Below, piece after piece: positions 43,263-52,527 of a stretch of DNA of 64,000 nt; the first letter of the stretch is position 1, and each line of letters begins with the position of its first letter. Source of the stretch: Paenibacillus sp. ACRRY (GTDB lineage Bacteria; Bacillota; Bacilli; Paenibacillales; Paenibacillaceae). The notes below the pieces were generated by a model. It worked only from the letters and a program-made list of their open reading frames with translations. It was not told where the DNA came from and made no database searches. Location: contig NZ_JAKRNM010000001.1 of the NCBI RefSeq assembly GCF_022346995.1, positions 620,001 to 684,000 of the forward strand, given 5' to 3'. The position numbers were made by a program, and so were the translations under genes.

Positions 43263-44426
43263 TTATTTCACCAATTTGGCTCGCACGACGAGACAATCAT
43301 GAGCCCCAACCACCGGTGCATAACGCTCGCGGAATACACCCAGCTCCTTGTGTTCCCAGCAATCGTAGAGTGACAGGGAATAACCCGCAGCGTAAGGCAG
43401 CCCCATATCCCAGAATTGAAGGGACAGCTCGCGTTGACTGTCACTCAAGTTGAAGAATCCGATGGCAAGATCACCGTCTGTCAGCACCTTCACCAGCATG
43501 AATACATCATCGGTATGGAACCATTGAGGCTCGGGTTTGATGCGATAGGCTCCGCGTGCCTCCGCATCCTGGTTGATGGCAAGCAGGTCCGGGTTCATCA
43601 GAATATCCTTGGTTGCCTGATTGGCCTTGCGTACATCACATCCAATCATGAGCGGTGATCCCATCATGGACCAGAGCGAGAAGTGGGTTTTGTATTCAGT
43701 GTCATTACAGCCGCCGATGGTTCCAATAAAGTCGTTGTTGCTTCCTCCATACATGCCTACGATGAGCATGTCCATGTCATTATGGCAGAAGGAGCCAGTG
43801 TAGCTTTGTTTGCCGAGCTGAGACAGAGCCAGGTCCTTGACCGATTGCCAGTTGTCACGAATGTCACCGGTGGAGCGATACATATGAGCCCCTGACTCAC
43901 GAATCCACTCATATACGTTGTCCTCTCCCCAGTTGCATGCAGAGAACAGGATATCCCGCCCGCAGTTTTTGAGTGCAAGGCTCATACGCTTGTATAACAG
44001 CTCACCTGAGATATGGCGCGGCTTGAAACAGTAGTCATATTTTAAATAATCCACGCCCCACTCGGCGAATAACGCAGCATCCTGGAATTCATGCTCGAAG
44101 CTGCCTGGATAACCAGCACAAGTATGTGTGCCAACACAGGAGTACATGCCAAATTTTAGGCCTTTGTCGTGGATATAATCTGCAAGCGCCTTCATTCCAC
44201 TCGGGAATTTGGTGGGGTCTACAACCAGATTGCCATCTGCATCTCGTTCCTTCAGACTCCAGCAATCGTCAATGACGATGTACTCGTACCCGGCGTTCAG
44301 ATAACCTTCTGTTACAAACACATCGGCAACATCCCGAATCAACTGCTCATTAATGTCCCACGTGAAGGTATTCCATGAATTCCATCCTAGTGCAGGGGCA
44401 AACCCCATTAACGAATGATTGCTCAT
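43263..44426 (-). CDS. Alpha-galactosidase (GH27)
   Basis: The 387-residue protein is a glycoside hydrolase family 27 enzyme that removes terminal alpha-galactose, here inside the cell as no signal peptide is present. Landmarks are GFAPALGWNSWNTF, YEYIVIDDCWSLKERDADGN, DYLKYDYCF with the nucleophile Asp, and HMYRSTGDIRDNW with the general acid Asp. The C-terminal beta domain follows (DGDLAIGFFNLSDSQRELSL). AGGAAGGAAG precedes the ATG. It would act on raffinose-type sugars or galactomannan pieces. Confidence 0.93.
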   Translation of the reverse strand: MSNHSLMGFAPALGWNSWNTFTWDINEQLIRDVADVFVTEGYLNAGYEYIVIDDCWSLKERDADGNLVVDPTKFPSGMKALADYIHDKGLKFGMYSCVGTHTCAGYPGSFEHEFQDAALFAEWGVDYLKYDYCFKPRHISGELLYKRMSLALKNCGRDILFSACNWGEDNVYEWIRESGAHMYRSTGDIRDNWQSVKDLALSQLGKQSYTGSFCHNDMDMLIVGMYGGSNNDFIGTIGGCNDTEYKTHFSLWSMMGSPLMIGCDVRKANQATKDILMNPDLLAINQDAEARGAYRIKPEPQWFHTDDVFMLVKVLTDGDLAIGFFNLSDSQRELSLQFWDMGLPYAAGYSLSLYDCWEHKELGVFRERYAPVVGAHDCLVVRAKLVK

Positions 44427-44782
44427 AATATCGCTTCCTTCCTAAATCCTCGTTTCATAAGTTATGAATAGCGTGAACACAATTGTTATTTCAAAATAAC
44501 TACAATGAACTTAAACGATACATGTGAATTCAGCCATAGCTTGACGTTGCTTCCATATGGACTGATGTTGTCTAGTAGGCTTAAATGAAGCAAACGCCAA
44601 GTACTTTCACTCAATGAAATTTGTTGAACCATGAGAAACTGGAGTATAATGGCCTTTGTGGATAGCCTTTAGAAGGAATTCCGTGTTTGGTAAAAAAACA
44701 TATAAAGAGTGGTTATAATTGTATTTGTAAAGATTGGACCCAACTATACATCACGATCATTCCTTGAAGGGGGACATCTGTT
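44427..44782. other. Control region between alpha-galactosidase and fbp genes
   Basis: The stretch holds upstream sequence of two divergent genes. Candidate -10 boxes TATAAT for fbp lie at 44645-44650 and 44714-44719. The palindrome at 44485 lies on the alpha-galactosidase side. No gene is visible. Confidence 0.4.
44485..44500. promoter_or_regulatory. Palindrome, possible operator of the alpha-galactosidase gene
   Basis: GTTATTT and AAATAAC flank CA, a perfect 16-bp palindrome 59 bases before the alpha-galactosidase start. The binding protein is unknown. Confidence 0.4.
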
Positions 44783-46714
44783 TTGGATGAGCAATTTTTA
44801 GATCTACTGGCTGAGAAATATGATACAGAAGAAAAAATCATAACAGAGATTATCAATCTTGAAGCGATCTCCAATCTTCCGAAGGGAACCGAGCATTTTG
44901 TCAGTGATTTGCACGGGGAGTTCCAGGCTTTTCAGCATGTACTACGAAACGGTTCAGGTACCGTCAAAGAGAAAATCAAAGAATTATTTCGTGAAGTTTG
45001 GACAGAGCAGGAAATTAATGATTTTGCGGCGTTAGTGTATTATCCGGAAGAAAAAATAAAGCTGGTTATAGGGGACCTGAGCAATAAACAGGCCTTGAAC
45101 CAGTGGTACAGACAAACGATAGAAAACATGCTTAAGCTTGTTTCTTATGCCTCTTCCAAATATACTCGCTCCAAACTGCGGAAAGCTCTGCCGAAACAGT
45201 ATGTATATATTGTAGAAGAGCTTCTATACAAGACGGATACGACCAACAATAAGGATCCTTATTACGAGGAAATATATCGGCAGATTATATCCCTGGGTCA
45301 GGCGGACAATCTCATTATCGGCCTTGCTTACACGACTCAACGTCTGGTGGTTGACCACCTTCATGTGGTTGGCGATATTTATGACCGGGGGCCAGACCCC
45401 GATAAAATTATGGATACGTTAATCAACTACCATTCTGTAGACATTCAGTGGGGAAACCATGATGTGCTCTGGATCGGTGCCTATGCAGGTTCTCTGGTTT
45501 GCCTTGCGAATATTATCCGGATCTGCGCGAGATACGACAATCTGGACATCATCGAAGATGTATACGGAATCAATCTTCGCCCATTGTTGAACCTGGCGGA
45601 GAAATACTATGAAGATAATCCATCTTTCAGACCTAAGCTGCAGGGCGGCCATAACGTATCGGAGCAGGAAATTCTGCAGATCACCAAGATTCACCAGGCC
45701 ATTGCCATGATTCAATTTAAGCTTGAAATTCCGATTATCAAAAGACGCCCAGACTTTAATATGTCTGAAAGACTTCTGCTGGAGAAGATCGATTACGACA
45801 AAAACGAAATCAACATCTGCGGAAAAACGTACCAGCTGGAAAACACCTGTTTTGAAACTGTAAATCCGCAGAACCCTGAACAATTGCTGGAGGAAGAACG
45901 CCAGGTGATGGAGAAGCTGCTGTTCTCCGTTCAGCATTCCGAGAAGCTGGCTAGGCATATGAATTTTCTTATGAAAAAGGGCAGCCTTTATTTAAAATAC
46001 AACGGCAACTTGTTAATCCACGGCTGTATTCCTTTGGATGAAGAAGGAAATATGGAAGAAATGCAGATTGAAGACAAGACGTATGCGGGCCGTCAGCTGC
46101 TCGATGTTTTTGAGGATAACTTACGGTACGCCTTTGCGCATCCGGAAGAAACAGATGATCTGGCGACGGATATGGTATGGTACATCTGGACAGGGGAATG
46201 TTCATCACTCTTTGGAAAGAGGGAAATGACCACTTTTGAACGGTACTTTATCCAAGATAAAGAAGCGCATAAAGAGAGAAAGAACCCTTACTACCATTTA
46301 CGTGAAAAGGAAGAGATCTGTCGAAAGATCTTGCAGGAGTTTGATTTGAATCCGGATCATGGACATGTCATTAACGGCCACACGCCAGTGAAAGAAATTC
46401 GTGGAGAGAGCCCTGTTAAAGCAAACGGAAAAATGGTCGTTATTGACGGTGGTTTTTCCAAAGCTTATCAATCCACAACGGGCATCGCGGGATATACCTT
46501 GTTGTATAATTCCTTTGGCATGCAGCTCGTCGCCCATCAGAAATTTAATTCAAAAGAAGATGTGCTATGTAACGGAACGGATGTATTATCTATAAAAAGA
46601 CTGGTGGACAAAGAACTGGCGCGGAAACTGGTGAGGGAAACCAACATTGGGGAGAAGCTGCTGCAGAAGATCTCCAATTTGACAGATTTACTGGAATACC
46701 GCTCGATGAAATAA
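44783..46714 (+). CDS. fbp: Fructose-1,6-bisphosphatase, class III
   Basis: The 643-residue protein is the class III enzyme of Firmicutes, which makes fructose 6-phosphate for gluconeogenesis. It is a metallophosphoesterase with [39 protein letters not shown] and [17 protein letters not shown] as metal-binding blocks, and [20 protein letters not shown] near the end. The length fits the Bacillus protein. The start is a TTG after GGGGGACA. It appears to be a single-gene transcript ended by a strong terminator. Confidence 0.95.
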   Translation: MDEQFLDLLAEKYDTEEKIITEIINLEAISNLPKGTEHFVSDLHGEFQAFQHVLRNGSGTVKEKIKELFREVWTEQEINDFAALVYYPEEKIKLVIGDLSNKQALNQWYRQTIENMLKLVSYASSKYTRSKLRKALPKQYVYIVEELLYKTDTTNNKDPYYEEIYRQIISLGQADNLIIGLAYTTQRLVVDHLHVVGDIYDRGPDPDKIMDTLINYHSVDIQWGNHDVLWIGAYAGSLVCLANIIRICARYDNLDIIEDVYGINLRPLLNLAEKYYEDNPSFRPKLQGGHNVSEQEILQITKIHQAIAMIQFKLEIPIIKRRPDFNMSERLLLEKIDYDKNEINICGKTYQLENTCFETVNPQNPEQLLEEERQVMEKLLFSVQHSEKLARHMNFLMKKGSLYLKYNGNLLIHGCIPLDEEGNMEEMQIEDKTYAGRQLLDVFEDNLRYAFAHPEETDDLATDMVWYIWTGECSSLFGKREMTTFERYFIQDKEAHKERKNPYYHLREKEEICRKILQEFDLNPDHGHVINGHTPVKEIRGESPVKANGKMVVIDGGFSKAYQSTTGIAGYTLLYNSFGMQLVAHQKFNSKEDVLCNGTDVLSIKRLVDKELARKLVRETNIGEKLLQKISNLTDLLEYRSMK

Positions 46715-46769
46715 ACTATTGCTAAACATACTCACGCGGATCAAACCGTTTGAGTGCAACTTGACGTAG

Positions 46770-46827
46770 AAGCTCGTACAGGCAGGGAAGTTATAATACC
46801 CTGCCTGGTGCGAGCTTTTATTTTTTT
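46770..46827 (+). terminator. Rho-independent terminator of fbp
   Basis: AAGCTCG and CGAGCTT at the base, and GGCAGGG with CCCTGCC on top, form a long stem followed by TTATTTTTTT. Confidence 0.85.
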
Positions 46828-46934
46828 GTGGATTGAACTGTTTTCATTACGTACTGCTGCGACATTCTGTGTCGTACCATGACCCCTATAATAACGGTGA
46901 ACACACAAACTACATTGAAAAGAGGTTCACACCA

Positions 46935-47123
46935 TTGGCAAAAACCAAAAGAGGACGTATCTTATGGAATATTCCTTCTCGGGGGCGGGGAACATGTCCG
47001 GTATGCAGCAGCACACGTATAAAACTGTTGTATTCGCAAACGAAAACAGATGGTACGAGCCTGAAAGTATGCAAGAAATGTTCCAAGGCTGTACAATCCA
47101 GAGTGGATAGAGCAACCGTATAA
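46935..47123 (+). CDS. Small basic zinc-ribbon protein
   Basis: The 62-residue protein reads MAKTKRGRILWNIPSRGRGT and then a zinc ribbon with knuckles CPVCSSTRIKLLY and CKKCSKAVQSRV. The high Arg/Lys content suggests RNA or ribosome binding. The frame is open from 46833, but TTG 46935 has AGAGG 9 bases upstream and gives the better start. No function is known to me. Confidence 0.7.
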   Translation: MAKTKRGRILWNIPSRGRGTCPVCSSTRIKLLYSQTKTDGTSLKVCKKCSKAVQSRVDRATV

Positions 47124-47214
47124 CGTAGCAGGCCTGTTCTTCGGAGCGGGCCATTCGTTTGGTATAATGGGTTTACGTTTAGCACATTGTGGAATCAATT
47201 GGGGGCCTGTATAG

Positions 47215-48135
47215 ATGAGTAATATGCACCGCATTCACTGGTTTGACCAGCAGATTCGAAGCGGACGTTTTCCGAACAGCAGCTGGCTTGCTCGTGAATT
47301 CGAAATATCCCGGCGTCAGGCACAGCGGGATATTGAATATATGGCGATTTCATTACGTGCCCCTTTACTATATCTTGCGAAATATAGAGGGTATTGTTAT
47401 GAGGACCAGACCTATCGCTTACCCCATTTATATATGACGGAAGAAGAACAGAGCGTCCTCAAGTATTTGGCTCATCGTTATCGGCATTTTAACTACGAAC
47501 AATCTGATGTGGTAAAGCGTGTGGCGCATCTGTTAGAACGATTTACGGCTGAAGAGCAGCAGATATGTAGAAGTCCACTTCCCACATTCTCTGCATCTCC
47601 CAAGCTTCTTCAGCATTTTGAATTATTATCCCATGCCATAACAGAATCACTTAAAGTACATATGTGTTACAGAGATTATTCCGGAGAAAGGCAGTTTCCT
47701 TGGTGTCCATTGAAAATCATATCCCAGTACAATGCTGATTACGTCATTGGCTATGAAACGGATCCTGTACAGCAAAGTGCCATTCGTCTGGAGGGTATCG
47801 TTCATGTACGATTGACGGATGAAACATTCGAATGTAATTCAGACATGCAGCTCAGTGGATGGGAAGAACCTCTACCTGTTCGAAAACCATTTGTAACTGA
47901 GATTCGCTTAAAAGAAGTGCAACAAACAGAGCAGTGGCAAGGATACCGCATTCGAGACAAACAGGATCAAATCCACTTTATAGAATTTTATGATACAGAG
48001 GCTTTCATGCAGCATTTATTTATAAGTGAGTGGGAGGAATTAATATCTCCTGGGTGGCTAAGAAACAAGATGCAGAGCCATGCAAACGTAATACTTAATA
48101 GACTTCATAATTCTAATCATGCTCACGTGAAGTAA
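47215..48135 (+). CDS. WYL-domain transcriptional regulator
   Basis: The 306-residue protein has an N-terminal winged helix (GRFPNSSWLAREFEISRRQA, QRDIEYMAISLRAPLLYL) and a central WYL-type domain (LKVHMCYRDYSGERQFPWCP, LKIISQYNADYVIGYETD). The C-terminal WCX part holds the ligand side. WYL proteins often sense nucleic-acid-derived ligands and control stress or defence genes. It starts an operon with two paralogous genes (gaps of 21 and 18 bases), so control of its own operon is likely. Confidence 0.85.
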   Translation: MSNMHRIHWFDQQIRSGRFPNSSWLAREFEISRRQAQRDIEYMAISLRAPLLYLAKYRGYCYEDQTYRLPHLYMTEEEQSVLKYLAHRYRHFNYEQSDVVKRVAHLLERFTAEEQQICRSPLPTFSASPKLLQHFELLSHAITESLKVHMCYRDYSGERQFPWCPLKIISQYNADYVIGYETDPVQQSAIRLEGIVHVRLTDETFECNSDMQLSGWEEPLPVRKPFVTEIRLKEVQQTEQWQGYRIRDKQDQIHFIEFYDTEAFMQHLFISEWEELISPGWLRNKMQSHANVILNRLHNSNHAHVK

Positions 48136-48156
48136 AGACCATGGAGGGAATTGATC

Positions 48157-49155
48157 TTGGCAGAATTACAGCTAAACAACCTGATGTTAAAGCGAGAGTC
48201 TAAATCATTTGTGGATAGCCTGCATGCTATATTAACCCATACAGGTCAGTTTCAAGGTGCTAAATATTTGCTCTCCGGGTATACAGGGATGGCTTTTAAA
48301 CTTTCGGTGCATCGCAGGCTTCTTCCGATGTCGGTAACGGCGTATGGACAATGGGGAGAAGCACACCGCCCTGGAATTGACAACCTGGGAATATTCACAA
48401 TCTGGGATGGAGGACGTACGCGCCATTCTACATTCGATTATTATCAGATGGATGCAGTGCAATGGGTAAAGCGAAGTCTGGACGAGGGAAAAGGAGTAAT
48501 CTATTGGATTCCGGAGTTCGGGGTTATCCATGGATATGATGACGACGATGGTATCTTTTACTTACAAGATGGTTGGAGTAGGGAGCCTCAGATTTTGCTA
48601 TATGACAATTTCGGGCTAAACTTCACAGGGTTCTGGTATTGTCAGATCTTTGGTGAGCAGATTCCAATACCCAAACAGGATATGTTGTTGGAATCCTTAC
48701 GACTTGCTATCGAGGACTGGGATATCCCTTATCGCCTACTACCAGATCAAAACATCGCTTCTGGCCGATTGGCATATGACGTATGGGTGCAAGCTCTACG
48801 AAGTGGAGATTATGATCCAACGGGGGCAACTTATCTTTTAGAATCTTATTGTCAGTCTCGTGATGAAATTCGAATGTACCTGCAGGATATGCAAGGAATA
48901 TGGGATGAGCTGGACCAAGCTTATTCATGTTATGACCAACTTGGAACGTTAATTCACCAGATGAGGGGATTCATGATTCAGCAGGAGGGCAAATGGACCC
49001 TAGAGCTGGACGCAGTGGACAAACTGGCACAAGTTCTAATGGAAGCAAAAGCACTAGAAGAGCAAGCAGTCCATTTTTTCCGCATGATATCCTTGAATTT
49101 CCCTGATCGTAAGCGCTCTACTGTGCCGCGATGGGGAGCGCACTCGGCAAGATAG
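48157..49155 (+). CDS. Uncharacterised protein, C39/BtrH-like fold, copy 1
   Basis: The 332-residue protein has no signal peptide. Residues about 38-180 resemble the papain-like C39/BtrH N-terminal fold: a helix in the place of the active-site helix (LLSGYTGMAFKLSVHRRLLP), then KGVIYWIPEFGVIHGYDDDD, where a peptidase would have its His before GYDD. Cys and His at the usual catalytic places appear to be missing, so it is probably not a peptidase. The C-terminal half is helical (YDPTGATYLLESYCQSRDEI). TTG 48157 is 9 bases after GGAGG and fits better than TTG 48151. It is paralogous to the next gene. Confidence 0.65.
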   Translation: MAELQLNNLMLKRESKSFVDSLHAILTHTGQFQGAKYLLSGYTGMAFKLSVHRRLLPMSVTAYGQWGEAHRPGIDNLGIFTIWDGGRTRHSTFDYYQMDAVQWVKRSLDEGKGVIYWIPEFGVIHGYDDDDGIFYLQDGWSREPQILLYDNFGLNFTGFWYCQIFGEQIPIPKQDMLLESLRLAIEDWDIPYRLLPDQNIASGRLAYDVWVQALRSGDYDPTGATYLLESYCQSRDEIRMYLQDMQGIWDELDQAYSCYDQLGTLIHQMRGFMIQQEGKWTLELDAVDKLAQVLMEAKALEEQAVHFFRMISLNFPDRKRSTVPRWGAHSAR

Positions 49156-49173
49156 GCAAAGGGAGGAAGGATA

Positions 49174-50184
49174 ATGGCTACACAAGTTTATCTTGACCTG
49201 ATTCAAGGCAAACAAGCCCAGTATTCTAAGGATCCGAACATTATAAGTAGCGGTTCCTATGCAGATGTGATGCACCGTATTTTATTACATAAGATGTGGA
49301 CGGATTTCCCGCGTCACATGATTGCGGGCATGACAGCAACTGTGTTTCGGTTGGTCGTAGATCGGCATCTGACCGAAGAATCAATCTCAGCCTACAACTG
49401 GATGGCAGAGAACTTTGTAGCTGCTGATTTTATTGGAGTAACGGCCAGTCAGGCAGCAGGGTTTTCATTTGCACCGACGTTTCCTTTGTATCAAAAGCAG
49501 GCATTGGTGGACATTAAGTCATCCATTGATCGGGGTGTGGGGGCCATAGTATGGCATGACCAATTTGTTATTGCTGCCGGGTATGATGATGTGGAGCAGG
49601 TTTTACTCATCTGTAACAGCGAAGGCCGTGACGTTACTCGTTTGCCTTACGATTCTTTTGGGCGAAATAGTACGCCTTATTGGTATTATCAAGTGCTTGA
49701 ATCCTGTAGAACGGTAGATGTATGGGAGGTCTGCAAGGAGTCGTTGATTCAGGCTGTATACAAATGGGAAACTCATGACTACATGCTGCCACCTCAAGAT
49801 TATGCCTGCGGAGCTGCTGCTTACTCTGCCATTGCTACAGCACTGGAAACAAGGGTTTATGATCCGAGGCAAGCTGCTACTGTCCTGCGATATTATTGCA
49901 AATCAAGAGAGAATATTGCCTTCTATATTACAAAGCTTGGATACCTCTCTGACCACATGGTTCAGGTCATACAAGAATATACGTCGTTGTCAGATCTTTA
50001 TTTGGAGATGATTGGTTGGGTTGACCAGTTCAACCTATGGGATGTAAAAGAACCGGAGTGTGTACAGTCTGTGATAGCGCTTCTCCATCAAGCGAGAGAA
50101 ACGGAACAACGTGCCATTGATGCGATTAAACAGGCTTTTCCTGAAACCATAGCCAATCGCTTTAAAGATGTTGGACTGAGATAG
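49174..50184 (+). CDS. Uncharacterised protein, C39/BtrH-like fold, copy 2
   Basis: The 336-residue protein aligns with the upstream gene over its length: MIAGMTATVFRLVVDRHLTE matches the first helix, GAIVWHDQFVIAAGYDDVEQ the core strand, LPYDSFGRNSTPYWYYQVLE the next block, and YDPRQAATVLRYYCKSRENI the helical half. Identity is low to moderate, so the duplication is old. It too lacks an obvious catalytic Cys at the expected helix start. GGAGGAAG precedes the ATG. Function unknown; a pair of binding subunits or a heterodimer under WYL control is possible. Confidence 0.65.
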   Translation: MATQVYLDLIQGKQAQYSKDPNIISSGSYADVMHRILLHKMWTDFPRHMIAGMTATVFRLVVDRHLTEESISAYNWMAENFVAADFIGVTASQAAGFSFAPTFPLYQKQALVDIKSSIDRGVGAIVWHDQFVIAAGYDDVEQVLLICNSEGRDVTRLPYDSFGRNSTPYWYYQVLESCRTVDVWEVCKESLIQAVYKWETHDYMLPPQDYACGAAAYSAIATALETRVYDPRQAATVLRYYCKSRENIAFYITKLGYLSDHMVQVIQEYTSLSDLYLEMIGWVDQFNLWDVKEPECVQSVIALLHQARETEQRAIDAIKQAFPETIANRFKDVGLR

Positions 50185-50208
50185 CTGTGTCATCATGCTG
50201 TGAAGAAA

Positions 50209-50246
50209 AACCGAACCGAGCTCATTAAAGCTTGGGAGGTTTTTTT
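50209..50246 (+). terminator. Terminator of the WYL operon
   Basis: AACCGAACCGAGCT and AGCTTGGGAGGTT pair with a few mismatches around CATTAA and are followed by TTTTT. Confidence 0.75.
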
Positions 50247-50334
50247 GCGTTTATCTGGGATCCGAAGTAATAGAATGTGGAGATTTTTTATGTTATTAAT
50301 AACAAGAAGTTTTGATGCTGAGATTGGTCTGAAA

Positions 50335-50363
50335 TTGACAAAAGTACATATAACAAGTAATAT
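50335..50363 (+). promoter_or_regulatory. Sigma-A promoter of the MarR gene
   Basis: TTGACA (50335-50340) and TAATAT (50358-50363) are 17 bases apart. A perfect palindrome, TGTTATTAATAACA (50291-50304), lies upstream and could bind the regulator. Confidence 0.7.
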
Positions 50364-50412
50364 TTAAATAGAGAATCTTAAAATTGAGATATATAAAATG
50401 GAGTGAGAAACA

Positions 50413-50832
50413 ATGAATAATTTCCGATATCAAGCATGTCTTCATTTCATTCAAATGTCAAAAATGATTCAGGACCAATTTCGGAGCGAGTTAAAGAAAG
50501 CAGATCTTAATTTCACGGAACTTTCTGTGTTAGTATCGCTTGAACATGAAGAAAAACAAGCCATTCAACAAATTTCTCAAAGTGTTTCTTTGACTAGTGG
50601 TGCTTTGACGTATATCTTGGACAAATTAGAGAATAAAAAGTTGCTAGCTCGGATCCCTTGTCATTCAGATCGCAGAGTAATATTTGTACAACTAACGGAT
50701 AAAGGCAAACACTTAGTAGATTGTATACTTCCCAATCTGTATAACTTGGCTGATATTCAGTTCAATTCATTAACAATGGATGACGCTGATAAACTTGAAA
50801 AGTTGGTAACGAATATGGGGACCGTCGGTTAA
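50413..50832 (+). CDS. MarR-family transcriptional regulator
   Basis: The 139-residue protein has the MarR winged helix (AIQQISQSVSLTSGALTYIL, DKLENKKLLARIPCHSDRRV and a FVQLTDKG wing). It is not next to an obvious target gene. Between its end and the terminator at 50995 there are about 160 bases with a weak rightward frame (NPNRETQQGYEDVEFFNYES) that could be the tail of a deleted partner. GGAGTGAG precedes the ATG. Confidence 0.88.
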   Translation: MNNFRYQACLHFIQMSKMIQDQFRSELKKADLNFTELSVLVSLEHEEKQAIQQISQSVSLTSGALTYILDKLENKKLLARIPCHSDRRVIFVQLTDKGKHLVDCILPNLYNLADIQFNSLTMDDADKLEKLVTNMGTVG

Positions 50833-50994
50833 TACATCGAGCATATGGTTTAGATCGGTTTGGTACTTGCATGGTGAAAACTTGTGGGATATACAACCCG
50901 AACCGCGAAACACAACAAGGCTATGAGGATGTAGAATTTTTCAATTACGAGTCCTGAAATAGTCTGCTTTTGAATCGGATGGTGAAGAAAAACG

Positions 50995-51028
50995 AAGAAT
51001 GTTGATCTGACAGATCAACATTCTTTTT
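50995..51028. terminator. Bidirectional terminator
   Basis: AAGAATGTTGATCT and AGATCAACATTCTT pair perfectly around GAC, with A and T runs outside. It serves the MarR gene and the leftward aldo/keto reductase remnant. Confidence 0.9.
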
Positions 51029-51045
51029 GCACATTACAATAGGGT

Positions 51046-51640
51046 TTACAGATCAATCTTCCAGTTTCCCATCATCTTGGCGACTTCCGGATCGTGATAC
51101 GATAAGAAAAGACTCTTCCGAGTATCAAGGGCCGTAATCTGTTCAATATCCTCGGTACTGAGCTCAAAATCGAAGATGTTGAAGTTTTCGACAATCCGCT
51201 CTTTTTTTACTGATTTCGGAATGACAACGATCCCACGCTGCACAAGCCAGCACAGCACGACCTGCGCGACAGACTTCCTGTGTTTTGCAGCAATGGATAT
51301 CAGCACTTCGTTACCAAACATGTTATTAAGCCCTTCAGCGAACGGAGCCCAAGACTGATGTTGAACTCCTTGTTCTTTCATAAAGGTGGCACTCTCGGTT
51401 TGGTGATAGAACGGGTGAGTTTCGATCTGGTTAACAGCTGGGACGATTTCATTGTGCACGATAAGGTCCATCAGACGGTCAGGCAGGAAGTTACTAACAC
51501 CGATCGCCTTGATTTTACCTTCATGGTACAGTTCTTCCATTGCACGCCAAGCGCCGTAGTAATCACCAAACGGCTGGTGTATTAGATATAAATCGAGATA
51601 ATCCAACTGTAGCTTATTTAAGGATTTGGTAAAAGTTACA
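51046..51640 (-). pseudogene. 5'-truncated aldo/keto reductase
   Basis: From about 51640 leftward the frame encodes the C-terminal two thirds of an aldo/keto reductase ([80 protein letters not shown]). Roughly the first 85 residues, with the catalytic Asp, Tyr and Lys, are absent. The open frame continues upstream to 51735, but there it only reads the opposite strand of the MerR gene. MerR genes are often divergent from such reductases, so a deletion that removed the intergenic region and the reductase start is the simplest cause. Without its catalytic residues it should be inactive. Confidence 0.8.
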
Positions 51641-51687
51641 CGAAGGCAAGCATACTTCGAATTTATATTTTTCAAGGAGGTCTTCTC

Positions 51688-52137
51688 ATGCACACCGTCA
51701 AAGAGGCCGCGCAGATAACAGGACTCACCGAGCACGCGATTCGCTTTTATACAGATAAAGGCTTGGTGCCAAGTGTACAGCGCAATCAGAATAATATTCG
51801 AATGTTTGACGAAGAATCAATCAACTGGTTACATGGCATCAAATGTCTCAAACAATCCGGGATGCCGATTGAAAACATTAAATTGTATGTTGATTACTGC
51901 CTTGAAGGAGATTCAACTATCCCACAACGTTACACACTCATGATGGAGCATAGAGAAGCAGCTCTTGCTAAGTTTGAAGAAGCCAAACGGCATTTAGCTC
52001 ATTTGGAAGAAAAGACTGCTCTATATCAAGCAATATTGGAGAACCGAGCCCTGGACACAACCAATCCCGCTAACTGGGATCGAATTAAACATATGCATGG
52101 AGACGTATTTTACGCTTCCTCTGCTGGTGAGGTTTAA
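51688..52137 (+). CDS. MerR-family transcriptional regulator
   Basis: The 149-residue protein has the MerR DNA-binding domain ([40 protein letters not shown]) and a coiled dimer helix ([20 protein letters not shown]). No cysteine cluster for metals is seen; it is like the regulators of aldo/keto reductase genes. AAGGAGGTC precedes the ATG. Its probable target is the broken reductase gene next to it. Confidence 0.9.
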   Translation: MHTVKEAAQITGLTEHAIRFYTDKGLVPSVQRNQNNIRMFDEESINWLHGIKCLKQSGMPIENIKLYVDYCLEGDSTIPQRYTLMMEHREAALAKFEEAKRHLAHLEEKTALYQAILENRALDTTNPANWDRIKHMHGDVFYASSAGEV

Positions 52138-52367
52138 GAGATAAAAGGATGATCAGGATATTCCAAAAAAACCTACCTGCAGTCCGATCAGGCTTGGAGA
52201 AGATTGGGCATATTTGACGGTAGCCAAGGCGGAGGGGAATGAAATGTGGTTTTGCTCCTCTAATTCTAGCAGTGTAGTTTGCCGGAAGAGGCCAAATGAC
52301 GGAGTTATAGTCTGCAGCTTTATTTTCCGTGCCTAATAGTTTGTTTATTTAAAATTTTAAAAATACC
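52138..52367. other. Intergenic stretch with nothing recognised
   Basis: The region between the MerR gene and the promoter at 52368 has no open frame with a ribosome site. I see no clear structure in it. Confidence 0.4.
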
Positions 52368-52395
52368 TTTACAATAATTTACAGTAAGTTATAAT
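52368..52395 (+). promoter_or_regulatory. Sigma-A promoter of the small exported peptide
   Basis: TTTACA (52368-52373) and TATAAT (52390-52395) are 16 bases apart. About 130 bases of leader follow before the start codon. Confidence 0.65.
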
Positions 52396-52408
52396 ACAAT
52401 CACCAGGT

Positions 52409-52470
52409 GGGTTACTTAACAATAAAAGCGAAATATTGTAATTTCACTTTTCACAGTCATGTAGTAACCC
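52409..52470 (+). ncRNA. Structured 5' leader, nested hairpin
   Basis: GGGTTACT (52409-52416) pairs with AGTAACCC (52463-52470). Inside it, AAAAGCGAAAT pairs with ATTTCACTTTT with one mismatch around ATTGTA. The nested stem begins shortly after the expected transcript start and could act as a regulatory or stabilising element. No known riboswitch class is recognised. Confidence 0.5.
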
Positions 52471-52527
52471 TCGGCTCGTCAAAGTTTTGAACTGCTAATT
52501 ACATAATAAGATATTGGAGGTATGGCT

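Noticed and set aside
45419..45958. Leftward open frame of 179 codons opposite fbp.
   Set aside because: It is fully antisense to conserved metal-binding blocks of the phosphatase, with no start signal.
50833..50994. Weak rightward frame with NPNRETQQGYEDVEFFNYES, considered as a gene.
   Set aside because: No start signal and no family recognised; at most the tail of a deleted gene. Mentioned only under the MarR entry.
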